Assembly: GCA_022570795.1 (NCBI GenBank)
Contig: JAKUDP010000011.1
Coordinates: 558,001-622,000 of the forward strand
DNA from: Sphaerulina vaccinii
Lineage: Eukaryota; Ascomycota; Dothideomycetes; Mycosphaerellales; Mycosphaerellaceae
Direction of reading: 5' to 3'
Length of the DNA stretch: 64,000 bases
The translations under genes and the position numbers were made by a program. Below the pieces are notes generated by a model that was given only the letters and a program-made list of their open reading frames with translations, was not told the origin of the DNA and did no database searches. Shown in pieces: positions 21,944 through 33,330 of the stretch. Every line of letters starts with the position of its first letter. The first letter of the stretch is position 1.

Positions 21944-24586
21944 ATGGCAACGTTGAAGCCTCTGGACACTGAGCTGGCAACAGTGGGCTTCAGAACAGTC
22001 ACTTACACAGACAGCTTTACTCCAACAGGATCCACGCCCACCAACAATTCGAAGAGCCCGATCACCCCCAAATCAGCCAACAAATCGATCTACTCGAGAG
22101 CGCCTGCATCAGCATACCCCAGAACACCCATTGGAGAACCTCCGATCAAGATGCTCGGGCGACGAACCACAACAAGGAATTTCGATGTCGACCAAACTGA
22201 AGCACTCGCATATGACGATGGCGAGGATGCGCTCTCCAAGATGGGGAAATACTTGCACAAGGTACACTCGGCATCTGTCTTGACGAGATACTCGCTATAT
22301 ATCTTGCCTGTGGCTATCTTTTTGGCTATACGGATGATCGTGACAGCCAGTCCTCCATACGATGACAAGCGAGCAGATGGCATTCGACTCTTGGGCCTAT
22401 TCATCTGGATCGAGATCATATGGCTTGCTCTTTGGGTAAGCTAGTTCAACTCCTGGTGCTCTACGTTCTAGCTGACTCGGACCGTCAGGGCTGCAAACTA
22501 ACAGCACGAGCTCTACCCGTTCTCTTCCAAGCAGCCTGCGGTATGATCAGCACCGGCATGCGAAAGTACTCACTCGTACTCAAAGCCCTGGAGATCCCAC
22601 TTTCGATTCTATTATGGTGCATCGTTGCGTTCGGAGCCACTGATGTGATTTTCATCTTCGACAAAGACGTCTATCAGGATCATGAGAAGCCGAGAGGGAA
22701 GTGGATCAGAACTCTCAAACATGTCTGCCAAGCTAGTATTATTGCTGCTGCGATTTTTGTGGTTGAGAAGACGATTATTCAGTTGATTTCCATTGCGTAC
22801 TATCAGAAGCAATATGGTGAGTCGCGAGCGGTGGAGTCGTTTGTTCTTGATGCTGATAATGACTGCAGCACGTAAGATTCGAGAAAGCAAGAGACTGATC
22901 CGTCTTCTCGATATGTTATATGATGCCTCTCGATCTCTCTTCCCAGAGTTCGGCAGACACTTCGCACATGAAGATACTCAGATCCACAGAGAGAATTTCA
23001 TTGATCTGAGAGATAAGCTGGACACCAAAGGTTTTAGTGTTGGTAGCAAGGTCCTTGGTGGTGTGCATAGAGTGAGAGACAGGGTTACTGCGGTACGCAC
23101 GATCTTGTGTGCCAGCTGAGAGGCGCTTGCTGATCTGAGATGCAGGCAGTAGGTGCTGTAGCCAGTGATGTTACGGGTCGTAAGATACTCAATCCGACAA
23201 ACGCTCACTCCATCGTTTCGAAAGCTCTGGAGACCGAGGAGGCGAGCAAGGCGCTGGCAAGGAGATTGTTTTTATCACTTTGTGCGAGTGGAAAAGATGC
23301 TATATACAAGTGAGTGTCCAGATGTGACATATAATAAGTGTAACATCACTGACATGTGCCCAGAGAAGACATTCTGGAAGTCCTAGGACCTGGAAGAGAA
23401 ATCGAAGCTGACGAGATCTTCGACCAACTTGATCGAGATGGCAATGGAGACGTGAGTATCGATGAGATGACCATGCTTATCGTGAACTGCGGCAAGGAAC
23501 GAAAGGATCGCGCGAGCAGTATTCAGGATATCTCTTCTGCTATCTCGGTGCTGGACAGGATCATGACGATCATAGTAATCTTCGGTAAGTCGTACCACGA
23601 TAGTCACACCTTCTTCCAGCTGATTTAAGATCAGCTATCGGGTTCATCTATGCGATCTTCTTCAGCCAGTCAATTGCGACGAAGAGTTCGCAGCTGTGGG
23701 CAGCTATAAGCGGTCTGTCGTTCATGATTGGAGGGACTGTAACTGAGTTCATTGCTTGTTGTATATTCTTGTTCGTGAAGCATCCCTATGATGTTGGTGA
23801 GTGCAGCATCGATGCTCTGAAGTTGGAAAGTGGTCAAATGCTGATTGTGCGGCCACTCTAGGCGATCGAGTCAACATCACGAATCCTCAAGACGAGACGT
23901 CAGAACTTATCGTCAAGCACATCAGCTTGATGTACACCATCTTCAAACGTGTAGACAACGAAGCCATTGTGCAGATGTAAGGACTTAGCCACGCTTCTAT
24001 CTCCATGCTTTTGGCTAACCACGCCACAGATAATGTTGCCAACACTTTCTGGATCGAGAACATTACCCGCAGCAAAGCAATGAAAGAGCGCATCTCCATC
24101 GGTGTCTCCTGGCTCACCAAGATGGAAGACCTCCTAGCCCTAAGGAAAGAGATGGAGAAATACGTAACAGCTCCCGAGAACAGCCACGACTTCATGCCCG
24201 ACTTCGACATCGAACTTAAGGAGATCAACGACCTTAAGGCATTAGCGATCCGAGTCGAGATCCGACACAAGAGCAACTGGGCCAACGAACAAGTCCGATT
24301 ACACCGAAGGAACAAATTCATGTGCGCATTACTGGAAGCTTTCCGGAGAGTTGGTATGGAGAGACCAGGTGATGCTCCTGGACCAGATAACCCGACTTAT
24401 GTGGTTGAGCTCAACAATGATGAGACCGTTGGGCATAAGAAGGTGAAAGCTGAGAAACAGCAGGAGAGGAAGAAACATCAGGGTAGAGAAACCGTTGAGC
24501 AGGTTACGCCGCCTGGGATGAGTCCTGCTCAGGCTATGTTTCCTGGGTTGAAGAAGAAGTCCGCAGGATCATGTTTATATGGGTAG
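21944..24586 (+). CDS. EF-hand mechanosensitive ion channel (MscS/Msy1-2 type), frame break before last exon
   Basis: Intracellular-membrane MscS-family channel of the fungal Msy type. The exons are 21944-22435, 22489-22816, 22869-23092, 23146-23309, 23364-23584, 23635-23796, 23862-23976 and about 24031-24586, all with GT-AG introns near 50 bp. Helices include YSLYILPVAIFLAIRMIV and ALEIPLSILLWCIVAF. An EF-hand loop with acidic ligands lies at residues 426-437 (DRDGNGDVSIDE). The MscS pore/beta region contains GGTVTEFIACCIFLFVKHPY, DVGDRVNI and FWIENITRSKAMKERI. The last junction does not work: donor AT|GTAAGG at 23976/23977 and acceptor ACAG|AT at 24029/24030 leave the reading frame one base off. 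The corrected product would be about 753 aa. Confidence 0.85.
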
Positions 24587-26436
24587 GAGGCCGTCCATTT
24601 GGTCTCCTCTTTGAGAGTTATTGTCGATATGTCGGTCCTGGTGGTATTGCAGCAGCTGGAAGTTCCGAGGATCGAGAATAGTTATCTTCGGACTGCAACT
24701 TCGACAATTCGTAGGCTTTCTTGTGTAAAAGAAAAGTGCATCCTGCGACATCTTCGTGCCTGCTTGCGTCAACACCAAGCGTAATTGGCCTCAATCTACC
24801 CGCAGGATGACTGTATGCCGTACAGCAATCCTGTCGAGTGTTGTAGACCGATGAGTGCGAAGACGAAATGCTTTGTGCTAGTTCATTGCCATGCTGCAGT
24901 GTAGTTCTCAAGATGGTTGATCATCGAAGCCCAGATCGATGGAATATCAAAAAAGGAGCATCTTTGCCCTCAGCGTTGATAGGACATCAAGACATGGACT
25001 CCAGGGCAGTGACAAGCACAGGATGAAGCCAAAGACTAAGTCAAAGACAAGCCAGGGCCGCTGCTGGAGGTCGTGAAGCCTTGGCAACCCCACCAAAAAT
25101 TCAATTCACTCACTCTGCCAAATTCGACACCACAAGGTCCAAAATGGCAAAAAGACAAGCTGAGTTGAATGAATAACCAGGACAACAGTAGCGCGTACGC
25201 CTTGTTACTTTCGTTGGGATTCGATCCCCTTTGGTCAGTTAGCAAGAGTTCAGATTGAGCGGTGAGTGGTGGTAATGCTTACAAGACCTTCTGTGTTACA
25301 GCCAATGAATGGGGTGTTAGACAGATGTGATAACCACTTTTGAATGGTCAGTAGATGGTCGTGGATTGTAGGGAGGAATTCCTAGCTTACACTACACCAC
25401 GAAAGCTGCTTGCTTGATGGTAAAGCATGAATTAAAGTTGTATATGGAGATAAATCCAAGTGGCGGCACGCTGCCTGGATCGACGCTCCGCCTCGATCAT
25501 CTGTCTGAACATCAAGGTATGCTGTGCATTTTCTTGTATTGATGTCCCATGTAGGGCGAAAGATGTCTTGCATTTTTTGTTACATTTGGTTCTTGGCAGA
25601 CGTTGACCAGTACGCGGCTCTGAAGGCCACTGCAACGATCGGTCAGAATTGGTAGGTCTCTTTGTATCTCGCTAGCCAGCAGGGCCATGTATTATGCTGC
25701 TGATTGTGTAGCACAGAGAGATGTTTCTATCAGATGCTCGGTCCGGCTCCTGGGTTGCGGACCTTTTGTGCTTCGAGCAGTCTCGTCAACTACGCATAGA
25801 ATCTTGCTGTGGTAAAATAGTCGCCTACAGGATCGCGGGTGTTAGCTCACTCCATGTGTTCGCAAAGGATTGGAGTAATGTTGTCGTTGATGAGTGGTGG
25901 AGGACGCGTGAAGCCAAAACACAAACGCCAAGAAACTCAACGTCACTTTCTCGACTTCCACGATTTCCTGCTTCTGCTCCCCAGCTGTTCACTACTCCTC
26001 GGACATCAACATAAGATTGAACACATTCTTAACTTACAAGGACGCGCCCTGCCAATGACTTGACGATGCCAACGACGACAAGACATGCCAGTCAAGTTAC
26101 ATGGCATTGGCGTATGCGCGCCTCTCTTGGTTCCGCGGATCGTGGCTGTCCATTGACACGACAACATGCTCATGGTCCCTGATCTTGACCAGCCATTCGC
26201 AACCACAGCGGTATACTGCTCGGCCTCCGTCATGCATCGATGGAGGTGTTTCGTGCGCGTAGAGTCGCATAGCAAGGATAAGAAGGCCATTGGGGAGCCG
26301 ATCAGACAAGTATCTAGTTCAAGTCCTTCCTCCCAGTGAACAGCCGTCCTACACTCACAGTCACAGCAGACTCCAGCGGGTGGTGATCACTACCCTCATC
26401 CATCAACAGATCAACCATCCCCAAATAATCAGGACA
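24587..26436. other. intergenic, nothing recognised
   Basis: About 1.85 kb. No supported coding frame. A tRNA-like T-arm motif near 25209-25235 was examined and rejected (no acceptor stem). It probably holds the MscS 3' end and the promoter of the membrane protein gene. Confidence 0.35.
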
Positions 26437-27047
26437 ATGGCACTCAAGGGCGGCTTCCTTCGTCTGGTGATGATCACCTGCTATGCTATAGCATTCTGCT
26501 GTGCGACTATCATCACTGGTGGCTTCGGATGGGTGAGTAGAATCACAATCCAGATGGACAATCAGGACTTCCATTAACAGATAACGTAGTTCACATCCAC
26601 TCAATTAGGTGCTCGCAATATCGCCTCCCTCGCCATCGGTGTTGCCACCATGCTCTACACCCTCGTCTGCATGCTCATCACCTGCTGCACAGCTGGAGTG
26701 TCTTTCTTCGCGGTGGCTAGCATATTCTTTGACGTGATCTTTGCCGGATTGATGGCTGCAGTCGCTGGAATCAACAGATCGGCTACCAATGGATGCAACT
26801 CTGGCCCACCATTCCCGCGAGTCGTCTATGAGGGCTTCGGACGCTCAAGTAGACACACTGGATGCCAGCTTTTCGTTGCTACTTTTGCTGTGGCTATTGT
26901 TGCCATCTTTATGTTCGTCATTACGATGGTTACTCAGTTGATCATCCGCCGACGTGGACAGCGTGTTACTGTGAGCAGCAAGGGTGAGTCCTATCCATGT
27001 TGAGTGTCATTTTCTGGAGTCTGTAGCTGACGTTGATCTTAGTCTGA
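26437..27047 (+). CDS. four-helix membrane protein (MARVEL-like), 164 aa
   Basis: Small integral membrane protein of the fungal membrane-associating (MARVEL-like) type. The exons are 26437-26532, 26590-26983 and 27043-27047. Intron 1 (GTGAGT...CGTAG) joins ITGGFGW to FTSTQLGARN, which is typical of this group. Four hydrophobic segments are visible: LVMITCYAIAFCCATIITGG, IASLAIGVATMLYTLVCMLI, SFFAVASIFFDVIFAGLMAA and QLFVATFAVAIVAIFMFVIT. The tail is short and basic (IRRRGQRVTVSSKV). The last exon adds only the last two bases of a Val codon and a stop; without that splice the frame ends at 27003 (SSKGESYPC). Confidence 0.82.
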
Positions 27048-28133
27048 TCGAAGTACAATTGCACCCGGTTCAAGATAGTATAAGCTAGCGATGTAACAGT
27101 GGGAAGGAATAGCGTGGCGTCAAGGATAATGAGACACGATTTGCAACAAATGACATGATGTGATGGAAGTACTGTAAGAATGGAAATGTCAGATGATGTA
27201 CTAGTACTGGGGCAGACAGCGAAGAACTTTCACCTCTTCGCAACCCTCCACGATCTCTCCTCAAGCGCATCAAGAGCGCAACGCCAACGTGACCTCTCGC
27301 CAGGAGTACCTGCCGCGATAAATGTAATCTCTGGGTACGTACACGCTGCTCTGGTTGCCGCGAACATCCTCGTTCACTTGTATGTTTGCTGGATAGCAGA
27401 AGATGGACGCAGACCTGACTAAGTGCATGGACACCGTTTGAAATACGAGCAAATTCAAGAAAAGTCGTAATTCGACGATTGTGAACTGCTGCTCGCGATC
27501 CTCGAGCGATCGAGCTACAACCTTCTAAACATATTTGATATAGTACAAAGTCACCACAGTATGAGTCTTAAGTGCCAGAATGCAATATTGATGATGTCGC
27601 CGTCATCGTCCCAGAGGTTTCGGGCATACCGTAACCCCAAGGACATCTGCTCGAAGTCTGTTCGAATGACCGACCAGTATGCACATACAAGATGTAGAAA
27701 CAAACGAGTAAGTGCTTGGAGCACTCCACCTTCGAGATCGAGTGACGCGAAGGAGGAAAGGCCGTACTCTGTAGCTCTGCCCCTAGGCATACAGGACCAC
27801 ACTTCAGTCCCTCATTCACTTGACTTACTCGGGATTGGTGCTTAAGTACTCTGCTCACTCGTCTTATGTCAACAATCGACGTTAGTGCAGTGGCGGAGAC
27901 CTCCGCAAGTCGTTCATACACATGGACGCTGGAAGGAACAGATCGTTCTTAAGCACCAACTAACAGTCGTCGAGGTTCGACTGACGTTGGCATGTTGGAC
28001 TGTGAATGGAGCTGTTCGAGCGAAAATTGTTTTGCTTTTTGACATGCTCGAGCGACGATCGTTTTGCATTTTGACAAGCTTTCATTACTATACATATCGT
28101 GCTCAGCCAATCGAGATGTACACGTCGCTCTCC
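27048..28133. other. intergenic with an imperfect 33-bp tandem repeat
   Basis: No supported gene. It contains a direct tandem duplication at 28014-28046 and 28046-28078, two copies of a 33-bp unit of the form GYTCGAGCGA...GTTTTGC...TTTTGACA with about six mismatches. Confidence 0.4.
28014..28078. repeat. two-copy imperfect tandem repeat, about 33-bp unit
   Basis: The units share CGAGCGA, TTGTTTTGC/TCGTTTTGC and TTTTTGACA/ATTTTGACA in the same order and spacing. The duplication is old enough to have diverged. Confidence 0.6.
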
Positions 28134-28844
28134 CTAGCTTGGACGTATACAGCTGTCTGCCTCAGCCCACGCGACCCTATTCCGCACACCACCGACACCC
28201 TTCTGATAAGTCACTCTCACCAGCCTCTTGCTTTCACTGCTTCCATGGATACTCAGCCACCTCATTGAACGTCCTTTTCGTGCTTTACCACTCTTGAGAA
28301 TCAGAGACACATTGACAGCCAGTCGAGCCGGTAGGTCCCCAGGCAAGGCCGCGAGCCCTCGGACTGCTTCTTTAGTGATTGCTGAGAGGTTACGAATATC
28401 AAGTGGCATAGCTATCGCGTGCTAACAACGTGGCTCCCGATGAGCGTTGAGGATAGTCAACTCCTTCAGGTTCGGCAATAATCGCAGACTCTGCAGCTTT
28501 TCCGTATCGATCGGAGCTTCGTGGAATATTGGCGCCCATTTGTGGACGCGCTGGAGATGGACCCGAGTGATGAGGACTTGTACTTGTAGAGGCAGGCTCA
28601 CAAGACTGAACTTCAGATAGTGAGGACTTGAGAACAAGAAAGCGTTGTTCTTTATGGACGATTGAACCACTGTGGGGTTCGGGGGTTCGGCTCGTGTTTG
28701 TTGACAGATCGATCGTAACTTCCAGGTTTCGCGTCGTCGTCTGATGAGGAACTCTGAACTTAGAGCGTAGTCCCTTGTCCAGACGTAGGCGTAGATCTGG
28801 AGCCTGAGCTCGAGAGGGAGACCCAGTAGGGTGGGCGTGGCCAT
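28134..28844 (-). pseudogene. 2EXR/F-box-like protein gene interrupted by in-frame TAG
   Basis: Start ATG at 28844-28842 (MATPTLLGLPLELRLQIYAYV). The N-terminal LxLPxELRxxIYxYV motif marks the fungal 2EXR/F-box-like family, whose members are presumed adaptors of ubiquitin ligases. The frame continues through KLRSICQQTRAE and LQSLRLLPNLKELTILNAHRE to a TAG at 28422-28424. It then reopens in the same frame with LDIRNLSAITKEAVRGLAAL and PGDLPARLAVNVSLILKS, ending at 28134. Continuation of an LRR-like or hydrophobic segment in frame argues for one gene of about 236 codons broken by a nonsense change. If the TAG is real, the product stops at 140 residues. Confidence 0.6.
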
Positions 28845-29213
28845 GCTCGTAGTGGCCAAGTCGCTGCAGGAAGCAGAGAAAGCAATCGGACTTGTACCTA
28901 TGCAGGTTTGCTAGGGATTTAGATCGTGAGTTCGTGCCTTCGAGATTGCGCTCGACGTGCTGGCATGTTCTGAGATGGCGCTTCGATTCTCGACTTCGCT
29001 GGAGCGATGAGGCTTCGGCAGAATCTCCTCGAAGTATGCAATTTCCACTCTAGCCCTCACACATAGCAGATCAACCACAAGACCAGGCATTCTGCACAGG
29101 ATCGCCTCAGCTGCAAGAGCCACACAGGTCGTCCATCGCCATCATCTCTCATCGGTAGAAAGTGTATGGAGTGCTACGAATCCAGGATCCCCTCGTACAT
29201 GTCCATAGTCAAC
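28845..29213. other. intergenic, nothing recognised
   Basis: Short spacer between two same-strand 2EXR genes. No feature was seen. Confidence 0.35.
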
Positions 29214-30251
29214 TCATCTGGAAGTAGGCCACCATCGAGTAGACGATCCAGACGCTACCGGATCATCTCGTGTACATCTCCAACATTCGCATCCATAATC
29301 CCAAGCCGAGTCATAGATGCTCCATTCATCGTATGCTCTGTTATGTTCACACCACTCTAAAGATTCCACGGGTCTCGCAGTCTCATAGATTCTGCAAACT
29401 TGCCGATATGTAGCCTTTGGCGTTGGGATCTCATAAAGTGTCTCGGTTTTGATGTTGATGGCTCCACTTCTACGAGCACCAAGCAACGTCACCAGTTCGT
29501 GTTGCAAGATTAAGTGAATATTGTCTTTGGTGCGTCTCAAACTTTCGGCCTCTAACTCTGGAAGCCATGCGTGGTCGATGTGCAACTGGATGTGTAAGGT
29601 CTTCAGATCGGGGAATCCAGTCACAGCCAGCAAGTCCTTGTAACTTGCTCTTCGGAAACGGGCGTCGAATGGAAAGTCCAGATGGAAGCGAACGTGCCTC
29701 ACATTCTTGAAAACCTTCTTACAAGGGTCTGTGTATACCGACATGAAGTCAAACCTGATTTGTCCTTGCCGACTGTCACCACCTGTAGCGAAGCCCATTG
29801 GACCGTCCTCTCTGTCTCGTAGCCATCTCCAAGGAGCACCTCTGAAGACCAGAGTTGTGACGGAGTTTCCAAGGGCATCGGTGACTTTCGAGTCCAGAAG
29901 AGTCTGCAGTCTGCTCATTGTCATGGTACCTGGGCCATGGTCTATGTCATCTTCGGCAAAGATCTTGCCCTCGGCAGGAAGTCTGATCGTAAAGGTATTG
30001 CTCTCGTGGCAATGCTGTGCTTCCTCACGTATACGTCGGGATGTGTCAAGGATAGTGGTGTGTTGAGCTCTCGCGCAGTGGTTATGCTTCTGATGCTTGT
30101 GATCGTCGTGGCAGCAGCAGTGTGGGCGGCGCCTTGGCCGATTGCAGTTTTTGCACTTGCACCATGGATCCGTTTCGAAGAGATGGCCATAGATCTGCAA
30201 TCTGATCTCAGCAGGTAGTTCGAGGAAGCCTTTCTTCGGAGGGCGTGCCAT
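29214..30251 (-). CDS. 2EXR/F-box-like protein with Cys/His-rich insert, 345 aa
   Basis: Single exon from the ATG at 30251-30249 (MARPPKKGFLELPAEIRL). The 2EXR motif FLELPAEIRLQIYGHLF is at residues 9-25. It is followed immediately by an unusual Cys/His cluster at about residues 32-60 (CKCKNCN, then HCCCHDDHKHQKHNHC) that could bind metal. The usual family block TTILDTSRRIREEAQ comes next, then VTTLVFRGAPWRWL and the repeated-looking helices NVRHVRFHLDFPF and FPDLKTLHIQLHIDHAW. The C-terminus has a second pair, CECWRC. The function is probably as a substrate adaptor, which is inference from the family. Confidence 0.8.
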   Translation of the reverse strand: MARPPKKGFLELPAEIRLQIYGHLFETDPWCKCKNCNRPRRRPHCCCHDDHKHQKHNHCARAQHTTILDTSRRIREEAQHCHESNTFTIRLPAEGKIFAEDDIDHGPGTMTMSRLQTLLDSKVTDALGNSVTTLVFRGAPWRWLRDREDGPMGFATGGDSRQGQIRFDFMSVYTDPCKKVFKNVRHVRFHLDFPFDARFRRASYKDLLAVTGFPDLKTLHIQLHIDHAWLPELEAESLRRTKDNIHLILQHELVTLLGARRSGAINIKTETLYEIPTPKATYRQVCRIYETARPVESLEWCEHNRAYDEWSIYDSAWDYGCECWRCTRDDPVASGSSTRWWPTSR

Positions 30252-31109
30252 CTCGTCAAATCTGTGAAGGTCGCTGTAATTCGAATTGTCAGATTTGTTG
30301 CTCGGAAAGTGCAGAGCAGCGTTAGCTTATCGAGAGCGACCAGCTTGTAGACGATATACTTATACAGAAGCGGTATCATAAGTGAGGACACCGCGGAGCA
30401 TGCTTTTGGGAATCGTGGTACTGGAACTGCCCACATGGTAAGCTTAGACTTTCCATAGGTACCAAGCATTCTCCACCTGGTACTTGCCTCGCGCTCGCTT
30501 GTGATTCTCAGGCTACCTGCCTACTCGAGATAGGTGATCGATGCAAAGACACGCTTCAATGAAGCGGAACTGTACTGACTTTCCACTTTCATTTCATACA
30601 TCTCACCCAAACTGCTTCGCAGCAAGTCCAGGTCAGTCGATATGTACACTTCTCCACTTCCTCACCACCTCTTCTCTTTTCACGCACTGTTAATACAGCT
30701 CAAACATTACACCTCTCTATGATATGACGCCCACCAGTTTCCATTTCCATCTTTCAACCACACTCTTTAATGCTGGCGAGATGCTGCCGTCTGCCGCCAG
30801 AAAATGCCTCAAAACACCCAAAAGCCCCTCCCGTATCATTTAATGCTGATTTTCCAATGAGTGACAAGAAATGGATTTCGAAAAATATGTCTCTGTGTTC
30901 GTGGTTTGGTGGCTTGTATGTGCAAGACCGAAGACATGTATAGCGTTGATGAAGCAAAGGATTCTGTGGCAGCTGCGTGCACTACGCAGAGGCTGGTGTC
31001 GTGATGTGATGATGATGATGTAGTTGCGCCGGGTCTAAATGCAGTTTGTAGTAGGTCGTAACGCTCGTTATGGCCAATGGCAATGGTCGCTTCAGAACAA
31101 ACTCGATCT
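30252..31109. other. intergenic, nothing recognised
   Basis: Contains the promoter of the preceding minus-strand gene and the 3' flank of the SKG6-like gene. CT-rich plus-strand stretches at about 30580-30770 look like promoter or UTR sequence. A (GAT)n microsatellite lies near 31000-31020. Confidence 0.35.
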
Positions 31110-33330
31110 CTAAGCATAGCTTGTCATATCCATCTTGGGACGAAGTTGTGCCGCAAGGTCGTCTCTCGTCGTCACCATCTCCTTTGGAATGCGTGATACA
31201 CGGTAGGCGCCGTCTCGGACAGCATGGTGTTGCATGGCAGATATTCCTGAGCGGTTGCTGCGTATACTGCCTGCATCACTTCCAGAGCCTCCAGCAGGAT
31301 CACGGATCTTCGATGGCGGCGCAAAGTCCAAAGCGGTGAACGTCCCTGATCTTCTGAGGTGGTGAGGCGAAGGAAGGACGTCTAGCGCATCGAATGAAGA
31401 TGCCAACGGCGTGAAGGCACGCACGCTGGGGCTGTATGGTCTTTGTACACCCAGAGGTGAGTCTGGTCGTCGACCATTCTGCAGTTCACGGAACGAGCTC
31501 GGTGGCGCGAAGTCCATCGAGTTGAACACCATGTCGTTCTCGCCGAGCTTGTGCGGTGTTGGCAGACTGTTGAGTATCTTCGGGGGTGGCAGCATCTTCT
31601 TCGGGCCAGGTCGTCCCCTTGGTCCGCCACCAGACATGGTCGAGTATGCCATTGATGGACGCCTCGAGTGGTACTGGAATCCAGTAGATGAGTTGTCGCT
31701 GACACGCGGTCTGGCACGAGGTGGTGGTGTCATAGCTCTTCGAGCAGGACCTTGTGCCCATGGCTTTGGTGCCTGGTTTCCTGAGTAGTAGCCGCCGCTG
31801 TCCGGATCGTACACTATACCGTCCAGGTAGCCATCGTCGTACACATAGCCAGGCTCAGTGTATTGAGCATTTGCCGGGTGTGGCTTGCTGTCATCAAAGT
31901 ACTCCTTGTAGAACGAGCGGATTCTATTCGCGCGGACTTCTGGGTTGTCCTCTGGCATGTCAGGTGGCAACGGTCTCACACCCATGATGGAGAGCCTGTT
32001 GCCAGCGGCAGCAGCTGCGGCAGGAGCAGCAAGACTTTGCTTGCGTTCAGGAAGTGCATTGGGGCTGATCGGGTCATCGTTCTCGTACTCGGTGTAGATC
32101 ATCATCGGGTCGATATCGTATGGGGCATCGTGATCGGTAACGACCACTTCGTGATGAGGTGCCAATGGTGCAAGTGCAGCAGGCTCCTCGTCTCCATAGT
32201 GACTAGACTCTGGTCGGCTCGATTGATCAGCAGTCAGCGTCATCATGGAATCGCCTCTCAGTGAAGAAGAGGAAGCAGTAGTCTCTGACATCCTGGGAGG
32301 CGGCGGCAGCTCCTTAGCCACTGGCTCAGGCACTGTAGGCTCGTTGATAACAATGGATGGTGACGGCAAAGCCTCGCGTGGCAAGACCTGGAGTTCCTTT
32401 TCAAGAATCTCAGGCAAGTTCTTATCCAGACCTGGGTTGTGGATCGGCGCAGGTGCGTTACTTCGGCTCATGGAGCTATGCATTTGACGAGGTGGTGGGA
32501 ATTCTCCAGAAGACGTAGCATCTTGAGGTGACATGGAGTCCGCGCGTCTTCCACCGATCGTCTGGGACATTGGACGAGCATGGGCAAGCAGACCGGCCTT
32601 GTCTTGCAGAGTCGAGTGATGTCCCGTAGACATCGAATATAAAGATCCATTATCGCCCTGGAAGCGACCAGTCCGAATGGACCCGCCATCTGTCGAAGGT
32701 CGCATCAAGGTCACAGGTCGGTACGGATCGTGTTCATCATGGGTTCTAGCCAAGCTGTGTATCGATTCGTGCGAGCCATTGAGTCCGGGCGGTAGCATGT
32801 AAGGACTGCCAATGTTCATATCCATCGACAATCCGGGTGTTCGTTTCGGTCTTCCGTGACCGCTGATCTCCTGCACACTCATCTCGGGCTGCTGCTTTCT
32901 TGAGTTCTTCGGTCGATTCGCTTTGGCATAAGCTGGCTCCACGCCCTCCATGCCAAAGTCCAGAGACTTATGTGGATCATGCAAGTCCTCGTGCTTCTGC
33001 TTCTTGCGCATTCTTCGGTGCAAGACAGCCAATATAACAGCAGCGATTAATAGTGGAATGCTGTTAGAAGTTTTAGTTCATGCCGTCTCAGCAGCCCATA
33101 CATTGAACATGTACTCACATCACACCCATCGCAATAGCAATGTTCTGCACATTCTGCTGCTTCGCGGGCGTCTCGCACAGATTGCTGTCCGTACACGACG
33201 CCTTCGCGCTGCTGCTTGTGGTGCTCCTCTTCATCATAACTCGCGTGGCCTCCTCCACAACGCCATCTGCTGCGCGTTTTATGCTTTCCCGATGCGCATC
33301 GCTGATGTGCATATTCGATGGCAATTTCAT
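31110..33330 (-). CDS. SKG6/AXL2-type single-pass membrane protein, 720 aa
   Basis: Fungal protein with an SKG6-like alpha-helical transmembrane segment, associated in yeasts with polarity and cell-wall sites. Exon 1 is 33119-33330 and exon 2 is 31110-33060. The 58-bp intron (GTGAGTAC...TAACAG) falls inside the membrane helix; joining gives NIAIAMGVIIPLLIAAVILA followed by VLHRRMRKKQKHEDL. The motif DPHKSLDFGMEG just after the helix is the family hallmark. The roughly 640-residue cytosolic part is Pro/Ser-rich and disordered, with SREL-like Pro repeats, an Ala-7 run and conserved short blocks (RANRIRSFYKEYFDDS, GYVYDDGYLDGIVYDPDSGG). No signal peptide is seen. A TGA lies just upstream of the chosen ATG in the same frame. 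Confidence 0.85.

Noticed and set aside
25205..25240. T-arm-like sequence (GGGATTCGATCCCC) suggesting a second tRNA
   Set aside because: The B box is off-consensus on both strands, and no acceptor stem, D-arm or anticodon stem pairs around it.
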